Positions 63,321-64,000 of a stretch of DNA of 64,000 nt are shown here, piece after piece; the first letter of the stretch is position 1, and each line of letters opens with the position of its first letter. Origin of the DNA: Labrenzia sp. OB1 (GTDB taxonomy: Bacteria; Pseudomonadota; Alphaproteobacteria; Rhizobiales; Stappiaceae); the NCBI RefSeq assembly GCF_001624695.1, contig NZ_JSEP01000007.1:124001-188000 (forward strand), in the 5' to 3' direction. The translations under genes were made by a program, and so were the position numbers. A model generated the notes under the pieces. It had not been told where the DNA came from. It saw nothing but the letters and a program-made list of their open reading frames with translations, and searched no databases.

Positions 63321-63462
63321 TCTCCCCCCTTGAGAGGGAGATGTCCCCGCAGGGGACAGAGGGGGGTATCGGCCTGCCGGCAGACGCAGCCTTTCAGAAT
63401 GCGCCGCACCGCTTCCCCCCCCTCTGTCAGCAGAGCTGACATCTCCCCCTCAAGGGGGGAGA
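63321..63462. repeat. RIME-like palindromic repeat, copy 2
   Basis: 142 bp with the same order of blocks as copy 1 at 32747-32891: TCTCCCCCCTTGAG, GATGTCCCCGCAGGGGACAG, AGGGGGG, a variable middle with CACCGCTTC, then the complementary right half ending CTCAAGGGGGGAGA. It is inserted between imuB and dnaE2, splitting what is often a tightly packed cassette. Confidence 0.75.
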
Positions 63463-63558
63463 GTGGTGTTCGCCGCGCGGCCAGGAAAATAAAACCGGGT
63501 GGAGAAAGGCTGTCTTTCGGCACCGCCTCCCGGCCCATGCGGCGGGACGGAGGTCGGC

Positions 63559-64000
63559 GATGAGTTCCCTGCCCTCCCCCGGCACGTTCCGCGTCGAGCC
63601 TGCGCGCTATGCGGAGCTGTGTGTGACGTCGAACTTCACCTTCCTGACGGGTGCCTCCCATCCGGAGGAGCTGGTGACGCGGGCGGCGGCGCTGGGGCTG
63701 GAGGCGATTGCCATTACCGACCGCAATTCGCTGGCCGGCGTGGTGCGGGCGTTTTCGGCACTGAAGGAGATCAAACGCGCGGCGGCGGAAGAAGGTGTGG
63801 CCGTGCGTTCGCATGCGCAGACGGATCCCTCCTCCCGCCAGGTCACTACCGCCGCGCCGCCGCTTGCCCTCACCCTGCCCGCGCCGCAAGACCCGGCTGG
63901 AACCGCTTCCGAAACCGCCAGCAGTGCTGCCTGTGAGGCCCACTCCGCGACCACGCTCCGCGCCCCCCCGCACTCCGGTCCCCTGAAACTGCCCAGACTG
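63559..64000 (+). CDS. dnaE2: Error-prone DNA polymerase DnaE2, N-terminal part
   Basis: The first 147 residues of a DnaE2-type replicative polymerase; the rest is beyond the window. The PHP-domain start is clear: [20 protein letters not shown] and [19 protein letters not shown]. From about residue 72 to 140 the sequence becomes an Ala/Pro/Ser/Thr-rich low-complexity insert before LKLPRL resumes the family pattern. Such an insert is not usual at this point. It is the third gene of the imuA-imuB-dnaE2 mutasome, about 270 bp after imuB. Confidence 0.88.

Noticed and set aside
1-64000. CRISPR arrays, rRNA, tRNA, transposases and integrases
   Set aside because: No regularly spaced direct repeats of CRISPR type, no tRNA cloverleaf and no transposase or integrase motifs were recognised by eye; a tRNA or covariance scan would be decisive.

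Overview
The window comes from a high-GC alphaproteobacterium. Gene content (a plcP-agt lipid-remodelling pair, many solute-binding ABC operons, an imuA-imuB-dnaE2 cassette, DUF1150 beside Hsp20, OpgC, RIME-like palindromic intergenic repeats) fits a marine or host-associated Hyphomicrobiales member of the Roseibium/Labrenzia (Stappiaceae) type. That placement is inference from gene families only; no rRNA or tRNA was seen.

Layout. (1) 1-7.8 kb: a partial ureohydrolase and its divergent LysR regulator, a cyclic-nucleotide-binding/CPBP protease fusion, an orphan B12-type radical SAM protein, the plcP-agt pair (phospholipid-to-glycolipid remodelling under phosphate starvation) and a prokaryotic ionotropic-glutamate-receptor-like channel. 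(2) 8.3-15 kb: a ribose-type sugar ABC operon with a gluconolactonase, divergent from a LacI regulator; two perfect operator palindromes lie between them. (3) 15-21 kb: a purine module. A sequence closely matching the NMT1 (xanthine) riboswitch precedes an NMT1/THI5-type ABC transporter, an 8-oxoguanine-deaminase-like amidohydrolase and a 2-oxoglutarate oxygenase, with a CMP/dCMP-type deaminase divergent from them. (4) 21-31.3 kb: an apparently complete oxidative L-fucose pathway with GntR regulator and ABC importer. (5) 31.5-34.6 kb: ada and panB-panC with mosaic repeats. (6) 34.7-38 kb: an AT-rich, foreign-looking island with a P63C-domain protein, a secreted protein ending in an inhibitor-cystine-knot cysteine pattern, and a membrane protein. 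(7) 38-50.9 kb: TPP enzyme plus CaiB-type CoA transferase, esterase, K+ channel, SDR, a DUF302 gene followed by an unannotated 31-residue peptide gene, TTC38-like protein, OpgC, diguanylate cyclase, and DUF1150/Hsp20 behind a heat-shock-type promoter. (8) 51-60 kb: LysR, MmcQ-like protein, MFS exporter, AlkD-like HEAT protein and the ugpBAEC glycerol-3-phosphate importer with Pho-box-like repeats upstream. (9) 60-64 kb: a bacterial GT29 (sialyltransferase-family) protein and the imuA-imuB-dnaE2 mutagenesis cassette, cut by the window end.

Two themes connect genes. Phosphate economy links plcP-agt with ugpBAEC. Scavenging of organic matter links fucose, purine and sugar uptake, each with a local regulator visible in the sequence (GntR palindrome, xanthine riboswitch, LacI palindromes). 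The least explained parts are the P63C/cystine-knot island, the 31-residue peptide and the riboswitch-controlled 2OG oxygenase.
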